The notes beneath the pieces were generated by a model. That model made no database searches, was not told the origin of the DNA, and saw only the letters and a program-made list of their open reading frames with translations. Below are positions 16,953 to 26,222 of a stretch of 64,000 nucleotides of DNA, piece by piece. Source of the DNA: G965197005 sp965197005 (GTDB lineage: Bacteria; Pseudomonadota; Gammaproteobacteria; Pseudomonadales; Oceanobacteraceae); contig OZ239982.1 of assembly GCA_965197005.1 (NCBI GenBank), positions 2,418,001 to 2,482,000 of the forward strand, read 5' to 3'. Each line of letters opens with the position of its first letter. The first letter of the stretch is position 1. Both the position numbers and the translations under genes were made by a program.

Positions 16953-16958
16953 TATAAT
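16953..16958 (+). promoter_or_regulatory. Probable -10 box for yhbY
   Basis: A perfect TATAAT lies 42 bases before the yhbY start in the short divergent gap with rlmE. No good -35 hexamer is seen at the right distance, so only the -10 is called. Confidence 0.4.
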
Positions 16959-17000
16959 GCGGGATAAATTCCATGATACCAAAGGTGTGTTAAATTCACT

Positions 17001-17321
17001 ATGTCAAATTCTTCTATACAACTTACTGCTACCCAAAAGAAAGCCTACCGTGCCATAGGGCATACTCTGGAGCCAGTTGTAACCATTGGCGACAAAGGAT
17101 TAAGTGAAGGTTTTTTGTTAGAACTAGAGCGTGCGCTAGACGACCATGAACTCATCAAAGTCAAAATCACAGGCGGCGATAGAGAAACAAAAAGTAAGTT
17201 ACTTCAAGAGCTATTAAGCAAAAGCCAAGCTCATTTAATTCAAAAGATTGGTAATATTGCGCTGATTTTACGTTTAAACGCCAACAGCAATCCCAAGCTA
17301 TCAAATCTTAAGAAAAGATAG
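17001..17321 (+). CDS. yhbY: Ribosome assembly RNA-binding protein YhbY (CRM domain)
   Basis: A 106-residue single CRM-domain protein that binds precursors of the 50S subunit. It starts LTATQKKAYRAIGHTLEP, has the GxxG RNA loop in TIGDKGLSEGFL (about residues 34-42), and a DHELIKVKITG strand. Its place opposite rlmE and ftsH is conserved. The C-terminal tail after LRLNANSNP is short. Confidence 0.93.
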   Translation: MSNSSIQLTATQKKAYRAIGHTLEPVVTIGDKGLSEGFLLELERALDDHELIKVKITGGDRETKSKLLQELLSKSQAHLIQKIGNIALILRLNANSNPKLSNLKKR

Positions 17322-17480
17322 CCAAATTAATCTTTATCAGACTAAAATAGACAAAGAGAGAGCGTACCTTTTCTTTTATCATCAAGAAAGGTTACACTGC
17401 CTATAAAAAATAAAACCGACCTTTCTTATTTTTAATATTAAAGCGTTTAACCTCAAGACAACGATAACAGGGTTGCTTCT

Positions 17481-18599
17481 ATGTCCACTATTTACTTAAC
17501 AGGTTCTGGATTATTTATTCCACCTTTCAGCGTGACCAATGAAGAATTGGTTGCCTCATATAATGAATATGTAGAAAAATTCAACGCTCAACAGCAAGCG
17601 CAAATTGATAGCCAACAAATACAACCTCTCGAAAAGTCCAGCACCGAATTTATTGAAAAAGCCTCTGGTATCAAAGCCCGTTATGCCATGTATAAAGAGG
17701 GCATAACCGATGTGCAACGAATGCGCCCCCAAGTGCCAGAACGTACGCAAAACACGCCATTAGAAGTGGTAGAAATGGCAATAGCAGCAGCTCAAGAAGC
17801 CATGCAGCAAGCCCATGTCAGTGCCGCCGACATCGATGCAGTCATTTTAACGACTACCAATCATCAACGTGCTTACCCGTCGGCTGCCGTAGAAGTGCAA
17901 CAACGACTTGGCATTAATGGCTTTGCCTTTGATATGGGCATTGCCTGTTCCTCCGCCACTTTTGGTTTAATAACCGCCTGCGCCTATGTAAAAAGTGGCA
18001 TAGCCAATACCGTATTGGTGGTCAATCCTGAATTTGCCACCCCACAGGTTGATTTTACTTCTCGTGATAGTCATTTTATTTTTGGTGATGTCGCCACCGC
18101 CGCTATTATTAGCAACGAAGTAAAGCCACAAGCAAATTGTGCCTTTAAAATTTTAGCCAACAAACAATTCACCCAATACTCTACAAATATTCGTTGTGAT
18201 GGCAGCTATCTTGATCACTGCATTGATAACCTTCCTAAAGAGCGTCCTTATTTTAAACAACAAGGCAAAAAAGTATTTAAAGAGCTATTGCCACTAGCAA
18301 CCCAATTTATCAGCGAATTTATAACAGAAAACAACCTAAAAACCAGCGATTTAAAACGCTTTTGGTTACATCAAGCCAATATAAACATGAATAGTTTTGC
18401 AATGAAAAAATTACTTGCAAGAGAACCTTATGCCAACGAAGCACCAATTTGCTTAGATGAATTTGCCAATACCGCATCATCTGGCTCAATGATTGTTTTC
18501 CACCAGCATAAATCGGACTTTAGCAATGGCGAGAAAGGATTAATTTGCTCTTTTGGTGCAGGTTATTCCATAGGTGGTTTACTGATTGAAAAACTGTAA
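17481..18599 (+). CDS. Beta-ketoacyl-ACP synthase III-like protein
   Basis: A thiolase-fold condensing enzyme of the FabH group, 372 residues, longer than standard FabH (about 320) owing to an N-terminal insert rich in Q (residues 30-60). The catalytic triad is in place: Cys156 in DMGIACSSATFG, His297 in WLHQANINM, and Asn330 in FANTASSGSM (FabH usually reads GNTSAAS). It precedes fabA by 56 bases, which suggests a fatty-acid initiation or elongation role. Pseudomonas-type genomes use FabH-like enzymes for initiation, but I cannot tell the substrate. Confidence 0.85.
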   Translation: MSTIYLTGSGLFIPPFSVTNEELVASYNEYVEKFNAQQQAQIDSQQIQPLEKSSTEFIEKASGIKARYAMYKEGITDVQRMRPQVPERTQNTPLEVVEMAIAAAQEAMQQAHVSAADIDAVILTTTNHQRAYPSAAVEVQQRLGINGFAFDMGIACSSATFGLITACAYVKSGIANTVLVVNPEFATPQVDFTSRDSHFIFGDVATAAIISNEVKPQANCAFKILANKQFTQYSTNIRCDGSYLDHCIDNLPKERPYFKQQGKKVFKELLPLATQFISEFITENNLKTSDLKRFWLHQANINMNSFAMKKLLAREPYANEAPICLDEFANTASSGSMIVFHQHKSDFSNGEKGLICSFGAGYSIGGLLIEKL

Positions 18600-18655
18600 C
18601 TTTTTTCCTTTATACTTATTTTTTTACACGCATATTTAAAGAGCAAACAAACCTT

Positions 18656-19171
18656 ATGACAAGAGCAACAGAATTTAGCTATCAACAACTTATCGAATGC
18701 GGCCACGGCAACATGTTTGGCGAAGGCAATGCCCGCCTACCATTACCTAATATGTTAATGATGGATCGCATTACTCATATTAGTAACGAAGGCGGCAGCT
18801 ATAACAAAGGTCAAATTTTAGCGGAACTTGATATCAATCCAGAACTTTGGTTTTTTCAATGCCATTTTGAAAGTGACCCCGTTATGCCCGGCTGCTTGGG
18901 GCTAGATGCCATGTGGCAACTGGTCGGTTTTTACTTAGGCTGGCGCGACAACCCAGGACGAGGACGAGCACTTGGTTGCGGAGAAGTTAAATTTAGAGGG
19001 CAGGTCTTACCTAATGCTAAAAAAGTAAGCTATGAAATTAACATTAAACGAGTACTAGAACAAAAACTGGTTATGGGCATCGCAGATGGTCGCATGCTGG
19101 TAGATGAGCGAGAAATCTACACTGCCAAAGACCTTCGAGTAGGACTATTTACCAACACTGACGACTTCTAA
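18656..19171 (+). CDS. fabA: 3-hydroxydecanoyl-ACP dehydratase/isomerase FabA
   Basis: Introduces the double bond of unsaturated fatty acids by dehydrating 3-hydroxydecanoyl-ACP and isomerising the product. It has 171 residues. The catalytic histidine and aspartate fall at positions 70 and 84 (FQCHFESDPVMPGCLGLDAMWQ), the same numbering as in E. coli FabA, and the hydrophobic helix LDAMWQLVGFYLGW follows. FabB, its usual partner, is not adjacent; the KAS III-like gene is. The stop is 1 base before the glucokinase ATG. Confidence 0.96.
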   Translation: MTRATEFSYQQLIECGHGNMFGEGNARLPLPNMLMMDRITHISNEGGSYNKGQILAELDINPELWFFQCHFESDPVMPGCLGLDAMWQLVGFYLGWRDNPGRGRALGCGEVKFRGQVLPNAKKVSYEINIKRVLEQKLVMGIADGRMLVDEREIYTAKDLRVGLFTNTDDF

Positions 19172-19172
19172 T

Positions 19173-20153
19173 ATGTATCAAGCGACCCTTGGAGAGCCTC
19201 TATTTATTGCTGATATTGGCGGCACCAACGCCCGCTTTGCAATAACCGAAGCAGGCGCACTTAAACATCAAAAATCCATGACCCTAGCCGTGCAAGAGCA
19301 CGGCTCATTACAGCAAGCAATTACCTTTTACCTACACAGCCAGCAAATTAAAAATGCACCTAAAATTGCCTGTATTGCCGTTGCCTGTCCCACCCATGAA
19401 GACAAAATCAAACTTACCAATAGCCATTGGTCTTTTTTAAAATCTGAACTAAAGCAAGCCTTAGGCTTTGAACACTTATGGGTCATTAACGACTACACTG
19501 CCCTTGCACACGGCATTGTGCACTTAACCCCTGAGCAAAAACACCGCATTGGCAATATTGCGCCTAGAGCCAATCAAACTCTAGCAGTAATTGGACCTGG
19601 AACAGGACTGGGCATGAGCGGTTTAATTTATCATCAAAACTCTTGGGCGGTATTGGTTTCTGAAGGCGGTCATATCGACTTTGCCCCATCTAACAAGCTG
19701 GAAATGGATATTTTAAATTACCTACTAAAACAACATAACCGTGTCTCTGTAGAGCGGCTACTTTCAGGCATGGGTATTGAAAATATCTATCAGGCTTTAG
19801 GGCATATTACAGACCAACCAAGCATTGCATTAAACGCCACCGATATTGCCCAGCTGGCAACAGAAAACGACCCTCTTGCAACACAAACCCTAGAGGTCTT
19901 CTTTGGTATTTTAGCCTCCACCGCAGGTAACTGTGCCTTAATGCTGCAAGCTAAAGGTGGAGTGTTCATTACCGGTGGTATTGTACCTAAACTATTAGCC
20001 AGCATTAATATTCAAACCTTTCGCCAACGCTTTGAAAATAAAGGACGCTTTAAAGACTTTATGGCAACCATTGCCACCGAAGTTGTAACCGATACCCAAC
20101 CAGGGTTATTAGGTGCAGCCGCCTTTGTGCGCCATATTATTGCCCCGCCTTAA
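19173..20153 (+). CDS. glk: Glucokinase
   Basis: Phosphorylates glucose with ATP. It has 326 residues of the E. coli-type (ROK-unrelated) glucokinase family. The phosphate-1 motif IADIGGTNARFAI is at residues 12-24; VINDYTALAHGI carries the catalytic aspartate; VIGPGTGLGMSG and VSEGGHIDFAP are sugar and ATP loops; GGVFITGGIVPKL comes late. It begins 1 base after fabA with no clear ribosome site, so it probably relies on translational coupling. Confidence 0.93.
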   Translation: MYQATLGEPLFIADIGGTNARFAITEAGALKHQKSMTLAVQEHGSLQQAITFYLHSQQIKNAPKIACIAVACPTHEDKIKLTNSHWSFLKSELKQALGFEHLWVINDYTALAHGIVHLTPEQKHRIGNIAPRANQTLAVIGPGTGLGMSGLIYHQNSWAVLVSEGGHIDFAPSNKLEMDILNYLLKQHNRVSVERLLSGMGIENIYQALGHITDQPSIALNATDIAQLATENDPLATQTLEVFFGILASTAGNCALMLQAKGGVFITGGIVPKLLASINIQTFRQRFENKGRFKDFMATIATEVVTDTQPGLLGAAAFVRHIIAPP

Positions 20154-20314
20154 AAAATTTTAAAAAATAAAAATACGGTGTTCAAAGTGAGATGATAGCG
20201 ACTTTTGCATTCTGGTTTTATGTTGGCTTTTATGCTCTTTGCCTTGAGTTTTAATTGCTTTTATGCAACAGTCTGTGCGTTTAATCTTCTTTCATTTATT
20301 TTCAAGGATTGCTT

Positions 20315-21595
20315 ATGAACCCGTCTTTATTCTCACCTAAACTCATGCTCTCTGGTATGCAAATGCTGTTTGTGGCATTTGGTGCGCTGGTGCTAATGCC
20401 ATTAATTACAGGCTTAGATACTAATGTTGCACTCTTTACCGCTGGGGTGGGGACTTTAATCTTTCAATTGATTACCAAAGGCAGTATGCCCGTATTTTTA
20501 GCATCGTCTTTTGCCTTTATTGCGCCCATTTTATACAGCGTACAAACTTGGGGGCAGCCTGCAACCATGGGGGCGCTGGCTTGTACAGGGGTTGTGTATG
20601 TTGTGTTGGCGGCATTGGTTAAATTGCGAGGACCTGGATTTTTGCATGTCATTATGCCACCTGTGGTCACTGGCCCTATCATTATGGTTATTGGTTTAAG
20701 CCTAGCACCTGTGGCAGTTAATATGGCAATGGGTAAAACTGGTGATGGCAAAGTGGTGTTGTTTGCGTATGAACAAGCATTGATCGTATCTATGTCAGCA
20801 CTGTTAACAACTTTATTAGTGGCAACGCTGGGTAAGGGCATTGCTCGTTTAATTCCGATTATGGCGGGCATTATTGTGGGTTATTTGGTTTCTATGCTGT
20901 TTTCTATGCCTGATTTTACGAAACTTGCAAATAGTGGTTGGCTGCATGTGCCTGCTTTTGCATTACCTGAATTTAACCTAAATGCCATTTTATTTATGTT
21001 GCCCGTGACGCTTGCACCTGCTATTGAGCATGTGGGCGACGTGCTGGCTATTTCTAATGTGACTGGTAAACCTTATTTACAAAAACCGGGCTTACAGCGC
21101 ACCTTGTTAGGCGACGGCATTGCCACCTCAGTTGCCAGTTTTTTAGGAGGACCACCTAACACCACTTATTCAGAAGTAACAGGCGCGGTTATGCTAACCC
21201 GTCAGTTTAACCCTGTGGTCATGCTATGGGCGGCACTCATAGCCATTGGTTTTGCCTTTATTGCAAAAATTGGTGCAGGGTTGCAGTCTATCCCTGCCCC
21301 TGTTATGGGTGGAATTTTAATTTTATTGTTTGGTTCTATTGCCTCGGTTGGATTAAACATTCTGGTTAAGGCACAGGTTAATATGAGTCAACAGCGCAAT
21401 TTGGTGATTGTCGCGACCACGCTGGTATTTGGCATTGGTGGCATGAGTGTTGGTACATCAGGCTTTAATTTGCAGGGAGTCAGTTTGTGTGCACTGGTGG
21501 CGATTGTGCTTAATTTGCTTTTGCCCAATCCTAAGCCAGAGTCTGCCAGCTTACAGCAAGAAGAAAGTATTATTAAAGACTCTTTGTCGGATTAG
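20315..21595 (+). CDS. uraA: Uracil/xanthine permease (NCS2 family, UraA-like)
   Basis: A 426-residue inner-membrane transporter with about 14 helices, importing uracil or a related base with protons. NCS2 signatures: PAIEHVGDVLAIS (with the key glutamate, helix 8), GGPPNTTYSEVTGAVMLTRQ, and PAPVMGGILILLFGSIASVG. The NTTYSE form is that of uracil permeases rather than xanthine ones (which often read NTFSQN). The ATG at 20315 follows AAGGA by 6 bases; a TTG two codons earlier is less likely. pyrG, the CTP synthase gene, follows, which fits pyrimidine salvage. Confidence 0.88.
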   Translation: MNPSLFSPKLMLSGMQMLFVAFGALVLMPLITGLDTNVALFTAGVGTLIFQLITKGSMPVFLASSFAFIAPILYSVQTWGQPATMGALACTGVVYVVLAALVKLRGPGFLHVIMPPVVTGPIIMVIGLSLAPVAVNMAMGKTGDGKVVLFAYEQALIVSMSALLTTLLVATLGKGIARLIPIMAGIIVGYLVSMLFSMPDFTKLANSGWLHVPAFALPEFNLNAILFMLPVTLAPAIEHVGDVLAISNVTGKPYLQKPGLQRTLLGDGIATSVASFLGGPPNTTYSEVTGAVMLTRQFNPVVMLWAALIAIGFAFIAKIGAGLQSIPAPVMGGILILLFGSIASVGLNILVKAQVNMSQQRNLVIVATTLVFGIGGMSVGTSGFNLQGVSLCALVAIVLNLLLPNPKPESASLQQEESIIKDSLSD

Positions 21596-21605
21596 TTATC
21601 CACAT

Positions 21606-21651
21606 AACGCTTTGGTTTAAGTTTGTCTGATTTTCAATTTACCAAAGCGTT
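21606..21651 (+). terminator. Inverted repeat after uraA
   Basis: An 11-bp perfect inverted repeat AACGCTTTGGT / ACCAAAGCGTT with a 24-base loop begins 10 bases after the uraA stop. The tail TAAAATC is short of T. It may end the uraA transcript or act as a leader hairpin for pyrG, whose ATG is 83 bases on. Confidence 0.5.
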
Positions 21652-21734
21652 AAAATCTGTTAACCTGCCCTCCCATCTTAAGCGAGGGTTTATACCTTCT
21701 CTTTCAGCTAATTATTTCAGTCAGCGAGCATTTT

Positions 21735-23375
21735 ATGACAAGGTTTATCTTCGTAACAGGTGGCGTGGTTTCTTCTTTGGGTAAGGGCATAGCTTCCGCT
21801 TCTTTAGCCGCCATTTTAGAGGCGCGTGGGCTTAATGTGACCATGCTTAAACTTGACCCCTATATCAATGTTGACCCAGGGACAATGAGTCCATTTCAAC
21901 ACGGCGAAGTGTTTGTAACCGAAGACGGCGCAGAAACCGACCTAGATTTAGGTCACTATGAGCGGTTTATTCGCACCACCATGAGCTGTAAAAACAACTT
22001 TACCACAGGGCGTATTTATACCGATGTGCTGGCAAAAGAACGACGTGGAGACTATTTAGGTGGCACGGTGCAAGTTATTCCTCATATTACCGATGAAATC
22101 AAACGCCGTGTTATTGCAGGTGCTGAAGGTGCTGATGTGGCATTGGTCGAAATTGGCGGCACCGTAGGCGACATAGAATCCCAGCCATTTTTAGAAGCCG
22201 TTAGACAAATGAAAGTAGAGCTGGGTAGTAAACGTGCGCTGTTTATTCATTTAACCTTAGTACCCTATATTGCCACCGCAGGTGAAACCAAAACCAAGCC
22301 CACCCAACATTCCGTTAAAGAAATGCGTACTATCGGCATTCAACCAGATATTTTGTTATGTCGCTCTGAACATAAAATTGATGCCTCTGCTTTAGGTAAA
22401 ATTGCCTTGTTTACCAATGTAGAGGAACGTGCTGTTATTCCTTTGGAAGATGCCGATACCATTTATAAAATTCCACGTAAATTACACCAAGCAGGACTTG
22501 ATGACATTATTGTCGAAAAATTTGACTTATCTTGCAAAGATGCCGATTTAAGCGAATGGGACAGCGTTGCCGATGCCAAACTAAATCCAGAGCAAGAAGT
22601 AACCATTGCCATGGTCGGCAAATACCTAGACCTGTTAGATGCCTATAAATCACTGATTGAAGCCATTGACCATGCTGGCATTCAGCATAAGGCGAAAGTA
22701 AATATTCGCTATATTGATGCCGAAGATATTGAGCGCAAAGGAACCACCATGCTAGAAGATGTCAGTGCGATTCTAGTACCGGGCGGTTTTGGCGATAGAG
22801 GCGTGGACGGTAAAATTCAAACCGTACGTTTTGCTCGAGAAAACAACATTCCCTACTTAGGCATTTGTTTAGGTATGCAAGTTGCCGTGATTGAATATGC
22901 ACGCAATAAGCTGGGTTGGGAAGATGCCCACTCAACCGAATTTGCACCCAATACAACGCACCCTGTTGTGGGTTTAATTACTGAATGGCAAGATGCCAGC
23001 GGCAATATCGAACAGCGTAATGAGCAATCCGACTTAGGCGGCAGTATGCGCTTAGGTGGGCAGACTTGTCAGCTGCTTGAAAATAGCAATGCCCATCGTG
23101 CTTATGGCAAAGCCGAAATCATCGAGCGTCACCGTCATCGCTATGAAGTCAACTCACAGTTGGTCGGTGAGCTTGAACAAGCAGGTCTATGTGTTTCAGG
23201 GCGTTCTGTAGATGGACAGCTTGTAGAGGTGGTAGAGGTCAAAAATCACCCTTGGTTTGTTGCCTGTCAGTTTCACCCTGAATTTACTTCCACCCCAAGA
23301 GATGGGCATGGTTTATTTACGGCTTTTATTCAAGCCGCCCTAGACAATTCTAATTCGTTACAACAAGGAGCTTAA
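21735..23375 (+). CDS. pyrG: CTP synthase
   Basis: Makes CTP from UTP, ATP and glutamine. It has 546 residues. The N-terminal synthase domain begins TRFIFVTGGVVSSLGKG (phosphate loop) and has LKLDPYINVDPGTMSPF. The C-terminal glutamine amidotransferase domain starts after about residue 290, with the oxyanion and nucleophile loop YLGICLGMQVA and the HPEFTSTP region carrying the catalytic histidine and glutamate. It is followed by eno after 1 base, the widely conserved pyrG-eno pair. Confidence 0.98.
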   Translation: MTRFIFVTGGVVSSLGKGIASASLAAILEARGLNVTMLKLDPYINVDPGTMSPFQHGEVFVTEDGAETDLDLGHYERFIRTTMSCKNNFTTGRIYTDVLAKERRGDYLGGTVQVIPHITDEIKRRVIAGAEGADVALVEIGGTVGDIESQPFLEAVRQMKVELGSKRALFIHLTLVPYIATAGETKTKPTQHSVKEMRTIGIQPDILLCRSEHKIDASALGKIALFTNVEERAVIPLEDADTIYKIPRKLHQAGLDDIIVEKFDLSCKDADLSEWDSVADAKLNPEQEVTIAMVGKYLDLLDAYKSLIEAIDHAGIQHKAKVNIRYIDAEDIERKGTTMLEDVSAILVPGGFGDRGVDGKIQTVRFARENNIPYLGICLGMQVAVIEYARNKLGWEDAHSTEFAPNTTHPVVGLITEWQDASGNIEQRNEQSDLGGSMRLGGQTCQLLENSNAHRAYGKAEIIERHRHRYEVNSQLVGELEQAGLCVSGRSVDGQLVEVVEVKNHPWFVACQFHPEFTSTPRDGHGLFTAFIQAALDNSNSLQQGA

Positions 23376-23376
23376 T

Positions 23377-24669
23377 ATGAGCCATATTCGTCAAATTATC
23401 GCCCGTGAGATTTTAGATTCTCGTGGTAACCCCACCGTTGAAGCCGAAGTCATATTAGATGGCGGCATTGTTGGTCTGGCCTGTGCGCCATCGGGGGCAT
23501 CAACAGGCAGCCGTGAAGCCTTAGAATTGCGTGATGGCGATAAAAACCGCTATTTAGGCAAAGGCGTATTACAAGCGGTCGCAAATATTAACCAGCTAAT
23601 TGCCCCAGCTTTAATTGGACAAGATGTGACCCAACAACGCCAGCTTGATAACATCATGCTTAAACTGGACGGTACTGAAAACAAATCCAAACTTGGAGCC
23701 AATGCCATTTTAGCGGTGTCTTTAGCTGCGGCCAAAGCTGCTGCCCATTTTAAAGGAGTTGAACTATACGCCCATATTGCCGACATTAACGGCACTTCAG
23801 GGCAATACTCAATGCCCGTACCCATGATGAACATCATCAACGGTGGCGAACATGCCGATAACAACGTCGATATTCAAGAGTTTATGATTCAACCCGTCAG
23901 TGCGCCTACCTTTGCCGAAGCGTTGCGTGCTGGAGCAGAGATTTTTCATGCCCTAAAAAATGTATTAAAACAACAAGGCTTAAACACCGCCGTTGGTGAT
24001 GAAGGTGGTTTTGCACCTAATTTATCCTCTAATGCCAGTGCCTTAGCTGCCATTAAAGAGGCCGTTTCGCAAGCGGGCTATCAACTAGGAGAAGACATTA
24101 CCTTGGCTTTAGACTGCGCTTCTTCAGAATTTTATAAAGACGGCAAATATATACTAGCAGGGGAAAACAAAACCTTTAGCGCAACCGAATTTTCCGACTA
24201 TTTATATACCCTATGCGAGCAATATCCGATTGTCTCGATTGAAGACGGACAAGACGAATCTGACTGGGACGGCTGGCGTTATCAAACGCAAAAACTGGGA
24301 GCAAAAGTACAACTAGTGGGTGATGACTTATTTGTCACCAACACCCAAATCTTACAGCAAGGTATAGAACAGCAAGTTGGTAATTCCATTTTGATTAAAT
24401 TCAATCAAATTGGCTCATTATCAGAAACCCTAGATGCCATCAACATGGCACAACAAGCAGGCTACACGGCAGTCATCTCCCACCGTTCAGGAGAAACCGA
24501 AGACACCAGCATAGCCGATTTAGCCGTCGGCACCTGTGCAGGGCAAATTAAAACAGGCTCTTTGTGTCGCTCAGACAGAGTAGCAAAATACAATCGCCTA
24601 CTGCGTATAGAACAGCAACTGAACGACCAAGCACCCTACCGTGGGCGGTGTGAAATCAAAGGGCAATAG
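23377..24669 (+). CDS. eno: Enolase
   Basis: Interconverts 2-phosphoglycerate and phosphoenolpyruvate and, in E. coli, scaffolds the RNA degradosome. It has 430 residues. Motifs: AREILDSRGNPTVEAEV at the N terminus, PSGASTGSREALELRD (mobile loop), NGGEHADNNVDIQEFM, the catalytic SIEDGQDESDWDGW, LVGDDLFVTN with metal aspartate, and ISHRSGETEDTSIADLAVG. AAGGAG precedes the ATG. ftsB follows 24 bases later. Confidence 0.98.
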   Translation: MSHIRQIIAREILDSRGNPTVEAEVILDGGIVGLACAPSGASTGSREALELRDGDKNRYLGKGVLQAVANINQLIAPALIGQDVTQQRQLDNIMLKLDGTENKSKLGANAILAVSLAAAKAAAHFKGVELYAHIADINGTSGQYSMPVPMMNIINGGEHADNNVDIQEFMIQPVSAPTFAEALRAGAEIFHALKNVLKQQGLNTAVGDEGGFAPNLSSNASALAAIKEAVSQAGYQLGEDITLALDCASSEFYKDGKYILAGENKTFSATEFSDYLYTLCEQYPIVSIEDGQDESDWDGWRYQTQKLGAKVQLVGDDLFVTNTQILQQGIEQQVGNSILIKFNQIGSLSETLDAINMAQQAGYTAVISHRSGETEDTSIADLAVGTCAGQIKTGSLCRSDRVAKYNRLLRIEQQLNDQAPYRGRCEIKGQ

Positions 24670-24693
24670 TCCAGTTACAAATAGGTTATTATT

Positions 24694-25038
24694 GTGGAAG
24701 ACAGGCCAATATCCAAGTTTAAAAAAGCCGCATTTATAGCGGCAATTTTACTACTGATATTATTGCAATATCGCCTATGGTTTGATGACAGCGGTTTGTT
24801 TTCTAGCTTTCGTTTAAATCAACAAATCACACAAATAGCCGCACAAAATCAGCAAGCAGCCAAACGCAACCAAACACTATTAGATGAAGTACAAGACTTA
24901 CACCTTGGCACAGAAATGCTAGAAGAATCTGCCCGTGAAGACCTAGGTTTAGTGAAACAAGGCGAGCAGTTTTACTTCTTCTTAGAAGATGACAGCAACA
25001 AACTAGAAAATAATGCCGCCAAGGTCAGCCCTCCATGA
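24694..25038 (+). CDS. ftsB: Cell division protein FtsB
   Basis: A bitopic septal protein that joins FtsL and FtsQ. It has 114 residues and a GTG start. Layout: short cytoplasmic N terminus, one helix (about residues 12-27), the LQYRLWFDDSGLFSSF juxtamembrane segment typical of FtsB, a coiled coil (about 38-75), and the EESAREDLGLVKQGEQFYFF end motif. The last bases overlap ispD by 4. The eno-ftsB-ispD-ispF order is the classic one. Confidence 0.92.
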   Translation: MEDRPISKFKKAAFIAAILLLILLQYRLWFDDSGLFSSFRLNQQITQIAAQNQQAAKRNQTLLDEVQDLHLGTEMLEESAREDLGLVKQGEQFYFFLEDDSNKLENNAAKVSPP

Positions 25039-25736
25039 GTCAAACTCGTTTTTGCGCCCTCATTGTTGCCGCAGGGGTAGGCAGCCGTATGCAAGCAGAC
25101 AAGCCCAAACAATACCTACCCTTATTGGATAAAAGCGTGCTTGAATACAGCGTGCAAGCCTTACTAAAAAACCCCAAATTAACGCAAATAACACTGGTTA
25201 TCAGCCCAAATGACTGCCACTTTGCACACAGTCCTTTAGCCAACAACCCTCATATTCAAACAGTAGCAGGTGGTGTTGAGCGGCAACACTCCGTATTAAA
25301 TGGGTTATATGCACTTAGGGCACAACAACAAGCAGACGATTATGTTCTTATTCACGATGGTGCACGCCCTTGTTTGCAACAAAAAGAACTGAATGCTTTA
25401 TTAGACAATGCCAATCCAGAGGGCGCAATCTTAGCCGTCAAAGCCACCGACAGCATCAAACAAAGCAGCCTTACATTGCCGTCACAGATTGACCAAAGCC
25501 TGCCTAGAGCGCAAATATGGCAAGCACAAACCCCACAGTTGTTCCCTTTAGGCAGACTCATTTATGCCCTAGAACAATGCCAAAAGCAGCAACTTAGCGT
25601 AACCGATGAAGCCGAAGCAATGGCGCATTTAGGGCATCACCCCAAACTGATTAGCGCAGTGGCAAGCAACATCAAAATTACCCACCCCCAAGATTTAGCA
25701 TTAGCTGAATTTTATTTACAGCAGGAACAATCATGA
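25035..25736 (+). CDS. ispD: 2-C-methyl-D-erythritol 4-phosphate cytidylyltransferase
   Basis: Third enzyme of the MEP isoprenoid pathway, coupling CTP to methylerythritol phosphate. It has 233 residues. The nucleotide loop ALIVAAGVGSRMQADKPKQYLPL is at residues 8-30 (key arginine and lysine in place), with GGVERQHSVLNGL, VLIHDGARPCL and QTPQLFPLG-like motifs further on. It overlaps ftsB and ispF by 4 bases at each end. Confidence 0.95.
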   Translation: MSQTRFCALIVAAGVGSRMQADKPKQYLPLLDKSVLEYSVQALLKNPKLTQITLVISPNDCHFAHSPLANNPHIQTVAGGVERQHSVLNGLYALRAQQQADDYVLIHDGARPCLQQKELNALLDNANPEGAILAVKATDSIKQSSLTLPSQIDQSLPRAQIWQAQTPQLFPLGRLIYALEQCQKQQLSVTDEAEAMAHLGHHPKLISAVASNIKITHPQDLALAEFYLQQEQS

Positions 25737-26221
25737 CCCCATTTCGTATAGGTCAAGGCTACGATGTCCATGCCTTTTGTGCTGGTGATGCACTGATGAT
25801 AGGCGGCGTACGCATACCTTTTACACAGGCTTTTTTAGCCCACTCAGATGGCGATGTCGCCTTACATGCCCTAAGCGATGCCCTATTAGGTGCTGCCGCT
25901 TTAGGCGATATTGGGCAGCATTTTCCTGACAACGACCCCCAATTTAAAGGAGCTGACAGCCGCCAACTACTACGCCATGTGTGGCAATTAATTCAGCAAC
26001 AAGGTTACCTTGTTGGCAATGTCGATGTAACCATTGTTGCCCAAGCACCCAAAATGTCACCCTACATTGATGCCATGCGCCATGTTATTGCCACAGATTT
26101 AAAGCTGGAAATAAATGCCGTTAACGTCAAAGCCACCACAACAGAAAAGCTAGGCTTTATTGGGCAACAACAAGGCATCAGTGCCTATGCGGTGGCACTT
26201 TTATATCAAACACAGAGTTAA
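25733..26221 (+). CDS. ispF: 2-C-methyl-D-erythritol 2,4-cyclodiphosphate synthase
   Basis: Fifth MEP-pathway enzyme, a zinc-dependent homotrimer of about 160 residues; this one has 162. The metal site residues lie in GQGYDVHAF (Asp and His near 11-13) and in LAHSDGDVALHALSDALLGAAALGDIG. Further on come FPDNDPQFKGADS and the C-terminal KATTTEKLGFIG. The start overlaps ispD by 4 bases, and truD begins 1 base after its stop. Confidence 0.96.
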   Translation: MTPFRIGQGYDVHAFCAGDALMIGGVRIPFTQAFLAHSDGDVALHALSDALLGAAALGDIGQHFPDNDPQFKGADSRQLLRHVWQLIQQQGYLVGNVDVTIVAQAPKMSPYIDAMRHVIATDLKLEINAVNVKATTTEKLGFIGQQQGISAYAVALLYQTQS

Positions 26222-26222
26222 T

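Noticed and set aside
16933..17000. Sigma-32 promoter for rlmE-ftsH in the divergent gap
   Set aside because: The best match (CCCGCATT with CTTTGGT) fits poorly, unlike the hslV promoter.
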